From: Oncomelania hupensis
Taxonomy: Eukaryota; Mollusca; Gastropoda; Littorinimorpha; Pomatiopsidae
Reading direction: 5' to 3'
Assembly (NCBI GenBank): GCA_036898135.1
Contig: CM072523.1
Location: forward strand, 27,108,757-27,172,756
Length of the DNA stretch: 64,000 nucleotides
The position numbers were made by a program, and so were the translations under genes. Positions 50,082 through 62,440 of this stretch are shown here, piece by piece (the stretch's first letter is position 1; every line of letters starts with the position of its first letter). The notes beneath the pieces were generated by a model. The model was not told where the DNA came from, did not search any database, and saw nothing but the letters and a program-made list of their open reading frames with translations.

Positions 50082-50662
50082 CCCCCGTTGGGGTGCCGGG
50101 GGTTTCAGTATAAATAGTATCCCCACTTTCTGGAAATTTAGTGCTTTAAATTCCCACTGTCGCTGTCTTCCTCATTTGCTCTTTCCCATTCCTGCTCTGT
50201 CCTATCACTCTGATATTCTATCTTCTTCGCTAGATCAATGACCTACCTTTTTTCTTGAAAACTCTTCCTGGACAAGACTCCTTGTTTGTGTATGAGGTCT
50301 GTTGGATCAGCTTGGGAGTGTTGGACGCTTTCTGCCGGGTGGTCACTAGGGCTTCCTTTGATGTTACTATTTAGGAATATAGGCATTTTGTATGTATGTG
50401 TTTTGTTGATAATTTATAATGATGTTTGTATTCTATTTTGTTTTTGTAACCGGGGGTTCGAGTAGTTGGGGTAAAGCCTCAGCCGTCCCCTGCGTGGGAT
50501 GTCTTTATTGTAAAGTGACTGGCCGGTGGAGGGCATTCAATTTTCCCACTAGGGTTGTTTCGGCAGATCTTTTATGCGGATCGGGGGTTGTCCGGTCCTG
50601 ATTTGGCTCGGAAGAGTCCGCTGGACCTAAAGCAACAATCAATCAATCAATCAATCAATCAA
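50082..50662 (+). repeat. 590-bp TATA-bearing retroposon, copy 2
   Basis: The start CCCCCGTTGGGGTGCCGGGG, TATAAATAG, and the end CGCTGGACCTAAAGCAACAA followed by (TCAA)n are clear. It is in plus orientation and near full length. A frame with PCVGCLYCKVTGRWRAF is shared with the other copies. Confidence 0.8.
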
Positions 50663-50809
50663 TGAAATTAATTAACCTTTCTAGACACAAAAAATCAGGT
50701 AAGCCTTGACTGTCTCTCCTTGTCTTTTAACGGAACTGATGATTACACGCTCATACTGTTACGGAGAATTGCACTTTAATTATGCAATGCCATCTATTAA
50801 CAGAGATGG

Positions 50810-50823
50810 AGAGAGAAGAGAGA

Positions 50824-50905
<82 letters not shown>
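50810..50905. repeat. (GA)n microsatellite
   Basis: About 40 GA units after a GAGAGAAGA start. Confidence 0.95.
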
Positions 50906-50907
<2 letters not shown>

Positions 50908-51185
50908 CTTTAAGTGCTTCATAAAATACTGATGAAACTTCTGGCTACCATTTCTTTCTCCTTCACAGAAATCAGTGTATTTTCAAATAAATTCCTTTCC
51001 AATGCTTTTAAACAAATCCCATTTCAATGCTCTTAGCATTACCAACGAGGACGACAACAATCACAACTTCAGTTTTTAAAAAAATCTGGTATCACTACCA
51101 GCAACAAGCATTTACACTCACTTTAATTCATAATTTTCCACGCACCGCACACCTTAAATTTTAACCTTTTATCTCAAAATCACAT

Positions 51186-51260
51186 CGAAGAAGAAGAAGA
51201 AGAAGAAGAAGAAGAAGAAGAAGAAGAAGAAGAAGAAGAAGAAGAAGAAGAAGAAGAAAT
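51186..51260. repeat. (GAA)n microsatellite
   Basis: About 25 GAA units directly before the LINE. Confidence 0.95.
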
Positions 51261-51264
51261 TACC

Positions 51265-53565
51265 ATGCTCTTTTCTTGCTTGCAAGAAGGCAAAACTTAT
51301 ATTATCTGGGTTTTGGTAGCAAGAAGGCAAACACAGGCAAGACATATTTGGGTTTATATGGGAATTCCACAAGGTTCTATAATAATAATATCTCCAAATT
51401 TATTTAATACATTACTTTGTGATTTAACAGTTTTAGGTAATACATTAACGCTTGCTCAATATGCAGATGATCTAGCTAAATTGATGAATGTAAACTTAAA
51501 AAACAAAACCTCTTTGTATGAAATAAAACAGATTTAAAAATTATATCAAAAAGAAATGAACAACATCACTCAGTTTATGAATCAAAATGGTCTCGAACTA
51601 TCAAAAGAAAAAAACACAAATTTGGTACTTTTGAATAAGTGTCAGGAACCAAAACAACTTCAAAATTAGTAATTGAAAATGAAGAACTAAAATATGTTAA
51701 AGAGGTTACATTTTTAGGAGGATATTTAACATGCAAGTTACTTTGGAAAAGACATAGAGAGAATGTAATACAAAAGACTGTTAGAAGTTATACCCTATTG
51801 AAAGTTATAAGCAAACACTCTTGGGGACAAGATGAAAAAACAGTAGTTCATTTAGCTATTGCCCTAGAAAGATGGGGTGTCGGATAGCGCAGTGGTTGGA
51901 GCACTCGCTACTGTGTCGCAAGTTAAGCACCGTCCAGTGCGGTTATGGGTGACCGCAAACCGTCAAGCGACAAATAACAACGCCCCCAGTTGACTCAACT
52001 GTGACTGAGTACCTACTTTCTTAAGGTTGGGGAAGGTAAAGCAGCGAGGAGAGAGATGGGCATCACCCTCATTACGCTGGCCCAAGACAAGTGTGACCTC
52101 CAACATCACGCTCCCCTACGGCCACAAGGCTATGGACCACCTTTACCTTACCTTTACCCTACCTAGTGAGATAAAGTTAACATATGGACAGGGAATCATA
52201 TTTTTCTTCTCCAAATTGTTACCTTAAAAGTTACAAAGCGTAGACAGTAAGGCAATAAAATTAGCTTTAGATGTGCCTATTCATACAAAAAACAACAGAA
52301 GCATTTAAACTTGCAGGAATTATGAACTTTGATGAATATAGGAGATTATCTTGTGCGAAATATATAATCCGAGCTAAAGCTGTAAATAATAGTACAGATG
52401 AAGAGATTTTTTATTAGATCGAATGTAGATTTTCCAAAACATGCCCAAAAAGTGCACTGTTTTCAAACAATAGCAACATATACTAAAGATCTTATCCGGT
52501 TAAAATATATCACATATTGATAATTTACGTAAGGATATAATAACACCAGTACCTCCATGGGAACTTGAAACAGCACATTACGATATACATTATTGTAATG
52601 AAAAAAAGAGTCAAAATCCGAATCTTCTTGCAGCTGAAGCTCGGAGTCATTTATGTGAAAAATATTCAGGAAAATTAAAAGTATACACTGACGGATCTGT
52701 TTAAGAAACAGGAGCTGCTTTTGTTATACCAGATTTGAAAATATCAGAATCGTTTTATATAAGAAAAGGTTATTCTTTTTTTTTTACTGCGGAATTAATT
52801 GCTATATTAATGGCTCTAAATAAAACCTTATAGTTCATGTCTGCATATATTTAGTATAGTTCTGTGCGTATATTCTCTATCTGCTTTAGATGCTCTAAAA
52901 TCTAATATTAACTGTGAACGAAAAGAGATTATTTTTTAGGTTAAGAACGTTATTATTGGATTGATAATTAGTGGTACTGAAGTAACCTTTTGCTGGATTC
53001 CATCACATTGTGGATTTCTATATAATGATTGGGCTGATCATGCTGCAAAATTAGGTGCATTAAATATTAATTCTCTATCAGTTAAATTAAATCTGTCTTC
53101 CAAAGAAATTCAAAACGATATTGAAAATGATATTGTAAAGAAACTTCAATTCTATACAAACTATAAAAATCTTCGTGGATTTTCCAGATCAAACAGAATA
53201 TTATTAAATTTAATTAAAACCAAATATCGTAAAAATATAAAGTGCATTTGTGATGAACCTCTAACTCTAAAACATATATTATTTGATTGTATTCAGATTC
53301 ATCCTCTTTTGCCCGTTGACGTAAATACTATAACGTCAGTTAAAAACATTAGCAATGACTTAAGTGTGGGATTGGCTAAAGTTTTAATCAATTCTCCAGT
53401 TGCTCGCTTTATTTAACTGAACTTGTTATTGTTCTTTTAGATAGATCGTAATAGTCCCTGTGTGCATGTATGTGTTTCATATGTGTCTGTTTAAATGCGT
53501 GAATCTGTATGTATGGTCTTTATCATCTCGATGAAAAAAGACGTTAATAAAACAACCAACCAACC
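51265..53565 (+). mobile_element. non-LTR retrotransposon with RNase H (I/Nimbus-like), degenerate
   Basis: It starts in reverse transcriptase: YMGIPQGSIIIISPNLFNTL, then LAQYADDLAKL with the catalytic YADD. It continues after stops with EMNNITQFMNQNGLELSKEK, FLGGYLTCKLLWKRHRENVI, then a SINE insertion, then VDSKAIKLALDVPIHTK and FKLAGIMNFDEYRRLSCAKY. An RNase H domain follows: VYTDGSV (first Asp motif), TAELIAILMAL (Glu motif) and WIPSHCGFLYNDWADHAA (final Asp/His motif). A tail domain ends CDEPLTLKHILFDCIQIHPL. RNase H after RT marks the I-clade. At least several in-frame stops and frameshifts make it inactive. It is more AT-rich than its neighbours. The 3' end is (AACC)n at about 53554. 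Confidence 0.88.
51882..52160 (+). repeat. tRNA-derived SINE nested in the I-like LINE
   Basis: GTCGGATAGCGCAGTGGTTG (A box) opens a tRNA-like head. The core GGTAAAGCAGCGAGGAGAG ... CCCTCATTACGCTGGCCC matches 33690 and 45408. The tail is CTTTACC-rich. It splits the LINE frame between IALERWG and VDSKAIKLAL. Confidence 0.7.
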
Positions 53566-54545
53566 ATATCTGGGTTTCGGAACACCTATTGTAGCTTGCG
53601 CCTTCATCATCAGTAGGTTTACATCAAATGGACGCATCAGTGCCTTACGCAACCGTTGAGGTGATAAGTACTTTATAATGGGTGATATATGCTTACACAA
53701 CGTTACCACTCCTATCTCGTCAAAAAGGTAAGCTTGCTTCATGCTATGTGGGTCGCGCCATTTGTGAAACGTTGAAATGTTAAACGCCGCCAGCTAAAAC
53801 GCTTGTGCTGAGAGATGTGAGATAGATTATATATTTTTATCTAAGATAAATAACACGTTCAAATTAACAGATAACGCTACGATGCCTAACTCTTGACGAA
53901 TATACACGTACTTCAACGCTAGACGTAAACGACAATCAGTCCTACTATCTCTGATGATAAATGCCTCTTAGCCTCATCATTACAATGTACAGTTGGGGCC
54001 ACTATTTGCACCTGGCTACGATTATTACAGATGCTGTGTGTGCTTTTTACCCACGCAGTGAAGTACAGAAATGGCTGGGTCTCTCGTATTAACGATCTGT
54101 CATTGACAGTCTTTGATTGGTATAATATCGGATCAGTGTAATGGATAAAGAACTAAGGATGATTCCGACAGCAACAGGCTTAAAGCCCCAGCATTGATAA
54201 ACACGTCACGACGGTGCACGTTTGCATCTCAACCGATTAATCCGATGGGAGGGCCTAATAACAAAAGCGCAAATTCCGTCCCCAATATTCCCTGCCTTTA
54301 ATATTAAGGTCGTTAATAATATGATATGGTGAAATATTGGGGGAAGCTAGGGAAGAGGAAGATGGAGGATTGGGTTATGCGGGGTCATTGGAGGTGGTGG
54401 TGGTGTAATGTGGTGTAGTGTATGGAGAAAAGGAAGAAAGATTTATGAAGAAAATAAACAAAGAAACCAACTGAATTTTATTTATAATTATTAATGTTTT
54501 TTTTTAAATATAAGACAAAAGCTATGAACTGTTCACCATTGCTCA
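53566..54545. other. no supported gene
   Basis: Unremarkable sequence with TGG runs near 54390. No exon or element recognised. Confidence 0.35.
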
Positions 54546-54547
54546 TG

Positions 54548-54640
54548 GAAGAAGAAGAAGAAGAAGAAGAAGAAGAAAAAGAAGAAGAAGAAGAAGAAGA
54601 AGAAGAAGAAGAAGAAGAAGAAGAAGAAAGAAGAAGAAGG
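54548..54640. repeat. (GAA)n microsatellite
   Basis: GAA units with one AAAA interruption, then a GGA-rich end. Confidence 0.95.
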
Positions 54641-57600
54641 GGGGAGGAGGAAGAGGGAAGAGGTGGAGAAGAAGAATATGAAGACCAACAGCACCACCTC
54701 CCGCACAAGCACTATCACCATTACCATCACCGATAACAACAATAGAACAATACACAGCACAGCACACATTTTTTCAGTGCTTGACAAAACAAACATCAAT
54801 ATGTTTGTACTTTAGTTCATTCCGTGCTTCTATTAGACGTAGGCATTACTTTTGTTTTAGCAATCTCTCTCTCTGACCTAAAGGCGGAAAGCGTGGAACA
54901 CCCGCTATTTCCTCTTGACCTACGTTACGGTAGTGCTGAGAACTGATGTGTTGACGGCTCGAAGTACTGCACACCAACCTCGGAAGACACCGGAACTCCA
55001 GGACGCTCTAAGTTTCTGCTAATAATAATAGTAGCCTAAGTTATTACTAAATACTGTACTTTAACAATCATCATTATAGATATACCGATATATGGGTACA
55101 GATCGTTATTCGTTCCCATGCATTACAAGGATAATTGTGTGCAACGCATATGCCATGAACAATTTAAAACACAACGTTGCAGCAAATGTGCGACAAGTGT
55201 AGGCGATGTCGTTTAGACATCAAACTATTTTTCGCATGCAAGGCCACAGTGGCCACCGCTTTGTGCAGTTCTTTGAACGCTAAATTAAAACTTTTTTTTT
55301 TAAACTCATCTCGGCTATCATTGACCAGACGTACAAATCAGTGAGCTTTAGAAAACAGAATGAGACCGGGAGCTTCAATACTAAAACAGTGAGGTCGTAT
55401 TGGAACATAAACACGCACGCACACGCGCGCGCGCACGCACACCACACGAAAAGCGCACTTCCTGTGCCTCTTCAGCAAGGTGAAATCTGAAATAAGAAAC
55501 ATAGCAGGCATCATCAGCAGCAGGCTAAAAAGCGGCAGCAGCAGCAACAAGCGGTTAAAACTAACACAATATAAAAAAGCGCTATGGGCCAAACGCTCGA
55601 GCTCGCCGCTTACTGCTGATAGCTGTAACCTGGACAGAAACAACATCCTACGACGGCTGAAGCATTTACCCGCCTTTTACCTACATGCCGACAAAGGTTG
55701 GCTCCCTTTTACAGAAATCTGCCCCTAGGGGACACCACTCAGGTACTCTGACCCGGCACAAAGAGTGCTTCCCTCATTTTATCCTGCTGCACAGAGCTAC
55801 TTTTCAATGCACTGGGCTCTCCTGCAGCACAGAACACAGGATGGCTAGCTGAATGCTCTTTCCACAATTTCCGCTCGCAAGAAGGCGTTTTTGGAGTAGG
55901 CCTATGCAAGTCTCGCGCCAAAAAGAAGCGATACGAAAAGGCAAACAAGATTAGGCTTTTGTGAAAAGCTGGCACTTCCAATAACCCGCAATGATGTTGT
56001 GATGCACATTCTATTATGGGAGACTACAATCGCCAGAAATAAATTCTTGTTACAGTACAATACAGCCCTATAACCTCGTAGTACATTATTGTTTTCTTCC
56101 TAAAATATCACATGTAATATAAAATCAAAGCATCTGCAGAGTTTGTATGTATCATTCATTCAGTATTTTCATGAACTTAAAAAGTTTAAAACAATCGTAG
56201 ACTTCAACAATCATCAATGATGCCGGGGAATTACTACACAGATTTTTATTTTAAAATTGATAAGCATAAATGAATCTAAGTATATGCTGTCACTAAAATT
56301 AACAAAGTTCTTCACAGCATCCTGCCCTAATGACAACAAAATACCAAACATAATAAATGAATCGATGTTTTTGTCAGTGATGTGCACTGTACAGTCCGAG
56401 AATGCTCCATGGAATATTGTACTACTACTGGTCACAATGGTGGACTGTGCGCAAATTGTAAGTTATAAAAACACAGAACAGGAAGATGAGCTGGAGACAC
56501 GGGAAACTACAATAAGCACAAACACAAATGAAAAGAAATATTGTTGGTTGGGCGGTTGAGGAAGAGGGAGTAGGTGATTATGGGTTAAGGGAAAGGGAAG
56601 GGTCAGAAGGAGCATGGGAGAGGTTGCGAAAGCTCTATCCATCGCCAACGCCAAACATGGAAGGATTAACTCTTTGGAACCTGACCCTTCACGCATTGGA
56701 CACAAATCAACATTACGACTACGTGCACGATTATCCCTTATTCCTATGCATGGCAAACTCCCTAGAAATAGCAATTTGCGGCAAAAAACAGAAGTCGTTG
56801 CGGAAGTCAAGAGCGCTACAAGCGAGTCCCTGGAGCCCTCGATAGAAACTACAGGTTTTGGGACAGGCATTGACCTTTCAACAACACAACTTGCACATTG
56901 TTGCTACTGCCACGCATCACTCCTCTCTAACTAAAGCTGTTATTGTCATTTTCTTATGCCTTGTCATTTCACATAGATTCTGCAGCGATCAACGCATTGG
57001 CATAGTTTTTTATTCATAAAAATTTGAGGGCAGGCTCACCCTCCACTTTCTAAGATTCTTGTCAAACACTGCACGCTCTCATCAAGTCTCAGCCCCACTT
57101 TCTCTCAGTCTCAATTCTTCAAACTTCCCTCCTCTAAGAATAGAAACCCAGGCCCTCTGCCTTAGGTACGTAATAACTTCCTCAAACCCACTTTCTAGGT
57201 TTCTCGTTACACTATTCCATCAAACCCAGCCTCACTTTCTCTCTCACTTCCACAAACCCAGAATTAGCATTCTCTGAGACATTCCCCACGCCCTCCCAAA
57301 TCTCCTCACCGCTGTTCCTCTACTCTTCTTCCCTAAAGGTTTGGGTCCCAGCTGTCGGCAGGTAATTCGTCAGCACAAAGATGCTTCTCACCTGTATCAT
57401 CTTGCCGCAGTCGTTACCTGTCGTCTGCTAAATGTTTTACTTTGCGCCTGGCTGCTCTCCCTTGTTCAACATGTCGCCAAGCATTGTGGGCGAGAACGAG
57501 AGGAATGCAGCAATGTTGCGTTTAGGTCCGGAAGACTTCACAACAATACATCACTATCAGCCACAGGCAACCAAGTCGCTCCCCTACCAAGCAATGAGAC

Positions 57601-60170
57601 TGCACTTTGCCCAACTGAATTACAAGGCTGTACGATGTTAATAATATTACTTGCTAATAGAATAACGCTAACGGAATACATAATGGTAATACAAGATAGT
57701 AATAACACCAGCACAAGTACACGATAATTAACAGTCCGTTGTTTTTTTAATCATAATTAATTATACGCCAGCATTATTGTGGCACCCTTGGCTTTCGTGA
57801 TGATATAATGATAATGACTTATTCTAGAAATAGCTGTTTTTTGGGTAAAATCCATTAAGACTGCGATGATGGAAACAAAGATGAAGCAGGTAGTACAGAT
57901 TTCGACGAACAGTAAGAAAATCTACACCAAAAAAACGATGACTGTAATTGAGTGCAATTTAAAAAAAGTAAAAAAACAACAACAACATATTATACAGAGC
58001 ACTTAGCAGCTCAAAGAGCTGTTCAAAGCAGTGGGTTTTTTTCCCCCGGACGGACAGCCAGAGATCAATAGTGGGTTGCCTCTATTCCGTAAGTATTCTG
58101 TGGCGGAGAACATCATGAACGGATTAATACATAATGTGCCCATCCTATACCACAAATGTTAATGGGTAATGGAGATCTACCCAGCCAAAGCCGACGCAGT
58201 AAACACCTAGCGAAGACGGCCCAAAGAATTAGGAAACCAAAGACACCGTTATAAGAATCAAAGGATTATGCAAACACATGGAAGAAAGATGGGGGCGGGA
58301 AGGGGGGGGGGTCGTGTGGAGGGGGAATGGGTGGAGAAAGAACGACAGCGAAAAGGATGAACCGGAGGAAATATGGTGAAGCAACAGATATATACGAGGA
58401 AGAGGTGGATCAAAATGAAGCTAGCAGATCAAATGGATACAGGTCAAAGGAGCCACAGCTCCCCAATACAAGGCCACCCTGGATTTTCTGGCAGCCCGGC
58501 TGATAAACAGATCCGCTGTGTATGTACTGCGGAGGCCGTAGCTATGCTAAGTAAGCGGCCAAATGTTGACCCTCATGGGCAGTAAAGAAGCACGAAGATC
58601 AAGCCACAAGCAGTATGCGACCACAACAACACAAAAGATAATGTACATCATAACCTACAACCTGCTCGGAAGCTACTGAGCAAAGATAGCATCGTGTCTA
58701 CGCCTGCGTCTCGACACCCGACCCTCAACAAACAACAACCAGCATAAATCTCCAGCATTCTCGCCTCCTGCCGCTTGATGACGTATCCGACTCACTAACG
58801 TTTAGGTTTACGTCACGATTGTACTCAATCCTCCCCCACTCCTACCCATCCCCCCACCCTCACTCCTCTTTGTGACGTACGACCGCGATGACGTGTTAAA
58901 CGGTTCCGACAACTCCAACTTGGCAGAAACAAACGTTTGAACAACAAATGAATATACAACAGCACGGCGCACCGTATCACACCACACACCAAAAGGTGTT
59001 AGTGGTAAACATGGTAGAGAATGTCTTTAAAAAAAAATATCGATGAGTGATTAAAAGCACTGAACAGTTGCCGTGTTTTGCCCCTCATGACTTCAGGCAT
59101 ACGTCAGTGTCACAGTCTCGCCTGACGCCATCTTTGCCTTCAAATGTGTTGTTAACAATCAACAAACCCTCACACTCTTCACAAGCAATCAACCTCCCAT
59201 CTTCAATGAGCGGCTGCCTAAGAACAAATATTGTGGTGATGGAAATGCGATCATAAGAAAAGTACCTCGTGTGTGGGTGTGTGTGTATGTAGGGGTGTGT
59301 GTGTGTACAAATCTGTCAAAAGAACCATGCATTTAATTATTTGACCGCCAGAGAAAGGCCGAATGACCAGGTACTTAAAATCAAAATAACATTAGATCTT
59401 ATTATGGAGAGGTGCAAGTTGCAACTAATCTTGCTTCCATTTAGCAGGTTATTTAAGAATCGACGCGCCCATGGTTCTTTTATTTTCAATTTTTAAAAGA
59501 GAAGGTATTTCAGGCTCAAGTATACAACGCTGGATGCAACACGATCTGAGTCTAGACCTGCTAAAAAGACAAACAAGTTTCCCCTGCTGGTAAACAGCGA
59601 AAGGGTGGAAACATGCTTACTTCAACACTTTCGAAAGGACGGCGATGGCTTTACCTGCGTCTATTGTTTTGCTTCTCAGCCTTTAGCGTTTCCACAGAGT
59701 GAAGTCGCACATCAACTTTCTGCCACGGGGTGATGACACGCACCAACCCCTGGCAGATACTATTTAGAAAAGTTTCTTTTTGTAAAAGTCAACTACATGT
59801 ATTTTGCATTTGTGCTACTTTTCACAATACACCGGTGTGTTTGTGTATGTCTGTGGGTGTGCGTGTGTGTATGTATGTATGTGTGTGGTTTCTAACTTTC
59901 CAACAATTTCACGTGTCGTTCTTAACACGGATGAATGTCATTATCAAAGACGAACAAATATTTCCCTAACAACAATGAATGTCTTCTTGGACGATTCAAG
60001 ATTCATCTCATACACAGAATTGAAAAATGTGAAAGATATATTTTTGTAACTATCATAGTATTTATAAACTTCAAAACAAAGAAACAAATGGAAGAACCGT
60101 CAACGCGAAATTTGAACTTGCGCATGTTCGTCATCAACATCTCATTATCGTCGTCTTTATTGTCGCCTGG
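54641..60170. other. long interval without a supported gene
   Basis: Several short frames (for example 56463-56934 on both strands, 57341-57727, 55739-55981) have no recognisable domain, no convincing splice pairing and no neighbours that would make them a gene. Short (CA)/(CG) alternation occurs near 55410-55440 (GCGCGCGC). CT-rich C-run words (TCTCAG, CCCACTTTCT) recur at 57040-57300, suggesting a diverged tandem repeat: CCCACTTTCTCTCAGTCTC, CCCACTTTCTAGGTTTCTCG, CCTCACTTTCTCTCTCACTT. Confidence 0.35.
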
Positions 60171-60171
60171 A

Positions 60172-60225
60172 GAAGAAGAAGAAGAAGAAGAAGAAGAAGA
60201 AGAAGAAGAAGAAGAAGAAGAAGAA
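60172..60225. repeat. (GAA)n microsatellite
   Basis: About 18 GAA units. Confidence 0.95.
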
Positions 60226-61148
60226 ATGACTGGTCAGTATCACTGTCATGGACTTCAATCTCTGAACTAAGCTATTAAGACAAAACTCATTTTTTCAAGA
60301 ACAACAGAAACATTTTTAAATAACCACTCACACCCACAAACAACAACAACAAAAACCCTACTTTTCTCAAATTCGAGGTAATTATATTCATTCTTTTACT
60401 CACAATTTTCACACCTCAGCTCCCCACTCCCCCACCCCCTCCCCTCTCTCTCCCTCCTCTCTCTCTCTCTCTCTCTCACCAAAGACGAACTCCAACTTTC
60501 AATCCAACTAGTTCAGTCCAGAACCAGAGTCACAAGAAGCCGACTTTCTCAAGAGTAAAGTGAAGTAGACCACAACAACAATATTATTGTTGTTGACATT
60601 CATCTGCTTACTAGCATCCAAAGTGACAGGCCATTAAAGCTAGAGGACTTGCGACATCCGTAGCGTCTTTACGACCTCATAACGCAGAAGTGTGATGAGT
60701 CCTAGTATAATTGCACGCTCGTTACAGTTACACTCCCCAGTCAGACGTTGTTGCTTCGTATCTTTGGGCCCATACGCAGTGTAGGGCTAACCTCGTTTAC
60801 CAAGTGTTTATCAGTCTAGTTTAAGCTACAAGAGTCCGGATTGTGTTTTCTAAACAACGAGACATTCACAAGGTAAATATTTGACAGGCTGTAGTTTGCT
60901 GTCTAGAACGAAGGAGGAGGGAGGGAGAAAGGGGGTGAGAGCGTTAAGGGGTGAGAAAAAAACCCGAATGATGGAAGTAGTCGTCATCGAACATGGTAGT
61001 GTTAAAGAAGAAACACTGGCGAACTCTGAAGGAACATTGAAGTTTAACGTCCACACCCCCGCTACTGACGACACGGCAGACGGAGATAAACATCCCTCTC
61101 TCTTTTCAAACAGAGAGACTCCGCTCAAGATCTTTCATTTGTTAATTT
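60226..61148. other. no supported gene
   Basis: A frame at 60881-61139 (plus) runs to the start of the 590-bp retroposon copy and is interrupted by it. It has a Lys/Glu-rich start and no recognised domain. Confidence 0.35.
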
Positions 61149-61750
61149 CCCCCCGTTGGTGTGCCGGGGGTTTCAGTATAAATAGTATCCCCATTTTCTG
61201 GAAATTTAGTGCTTTAAATTCCCACTGTCGTTGTCTTTCTCATTTGTTCTTTCTCATTCCTGCTCTGTTCTATCAATCTGCTATACTATCTTCTTCTTCG
61301 CTAGACCAGTCACCCACCTTTTTTTCTTGAAAACTCTTCCGGGACAAGACTCCTTATTTGTGTGCGAGGTCTGTGGGAATATTGGACGCTTTCTGCCAGG
61401 TGGTAACTAGGGCTTCCTATGATGTTATTATTTAGCAATGTAGGCATTTAATGTATGTGTTTTGCTGATAATTTATAATGATGTTTGTATTCTTTTTTTT
61501 TTTTTTTTTTTTTTTTTTGTAAACGGGGGTTCGATGAATTGGAGTATAGCCTCAGCATCCCCTGCGTGGGATGTCTTTATTGTAAAGTGACTGGCTGGTG
61601 GAGAGCCTTCAGTTTTACCACTATGGTTGTTTCAGCAGATCTTTTATGCGAATCAGGGGGTTGTCCGGTCCTGATTTGGCTCGGAAGAGTCCGCTGACCT
61701 TAAAGCAAACATCATGTAATGTAATGTAATGTAATGTAATGTAATGTAAT
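61149..61750 (+). repeat. 590-bp TATA-bearing retroposon, copy 3
   Basis: The start CCCCGTTGGTGTGCCGGGGG, TATAAATAG and the end TCCGCTGACCTTAAAGCAAA followed by (TAATG)n are clear. A T-tract (61492-61519) expands the region where copy 2 has TTTTGTTTTTG. Confidence 0.8.
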
Positions 61751-61812
61751 TTGTAAATTTGAAAAGTAGGTGTGTGTGTGTTGTGTGTGTGTGATTTGTT
61801 TGTTGTGTGTGT

Positions 61813-61866
<54 letters not shown>
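61813..61866. repeat. (GA)n microsatellite
   Basis: About 25 GA units followed by TGGA repeats. Confidence 0.95.
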
Positions 61867-61870
<4 letters not shown>

Positions 61871-61895
61871 TGGATGGATATGATAATGAATGATG

Positions 61896-62069
61896 TTAAA
61901 AGAGATCGAAGAAGAAGAAGAAAGAAGAAGAAGAAGAAATGAGGATCAGGACAATGATCATGAAAGACCCTGATGAAGAAATTATGAAACGAATATGATA
62001 AAAATGAAGAAGAAGAAGAAGAAGAAGAAGAAGAAGAAGAAGAAGAAGAAGAAGAAGAAGAAGAAGAAG

Positions 62070-62100
<31 letters not shown>

Positions 62101-62252
62101 TAAAAGAGATCGAAGAAGAAGAAGAAAGAAGAAGAAGAAGAAATGAGGATCAGGACAATGATCATGAAAGACCCTGATGAAGAAATTATGAAACGAATAT
62201 GATAAAAATGAAGAAGAAGAAGAAGAAGAAGAAGAAGAAGAAGAAGAAGAAG
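61896..62252. repeat. duplicated unit with (GAA)n tracts
   Basis: A segment of about 110 bp with AAGAGATCGAAGAAGAAGAA, GAGGATCAGGACAATGATCA, TGAAAGACCCTGATGAAGAA and ACGAATATGATAAAAATG occurs at 61898-62005 and again at about 62101-62210. Each copy is followed by a (GAA)n tract (about 62007-62098 and 62212-62252). Confidence 0.92.
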
Positions 62253-62379
62253 ATAATGTTCTAATTGGTGATGATGGCGGTGATGACTCTCATCACCCCC
62301 GAGCAGGGCAGGCTCACTTTGAACATTGCACAACAACATCAGATATGATAAACCGTTCAATTCATCAATGGTGATGATG

Positions 62380-62440
62380 GTGGTGGTGGTGTTGATGATG
62401 ATGACGACGACGATGATGATGCTGCTGATGATGATGATCA
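62380..62440. repeat. GAT/GAC-rich trinucleotide run
   Basis: Imperfect GATGATGACGACGATGATG sequence. Confidence 0.9.

Noticed and set aside
56463..56934. Overlapping frames of 100-135 residues on both strands
   Set aside because: No domain recognised; opposite-strand openness suggests compositional chance or a decayed repeat.
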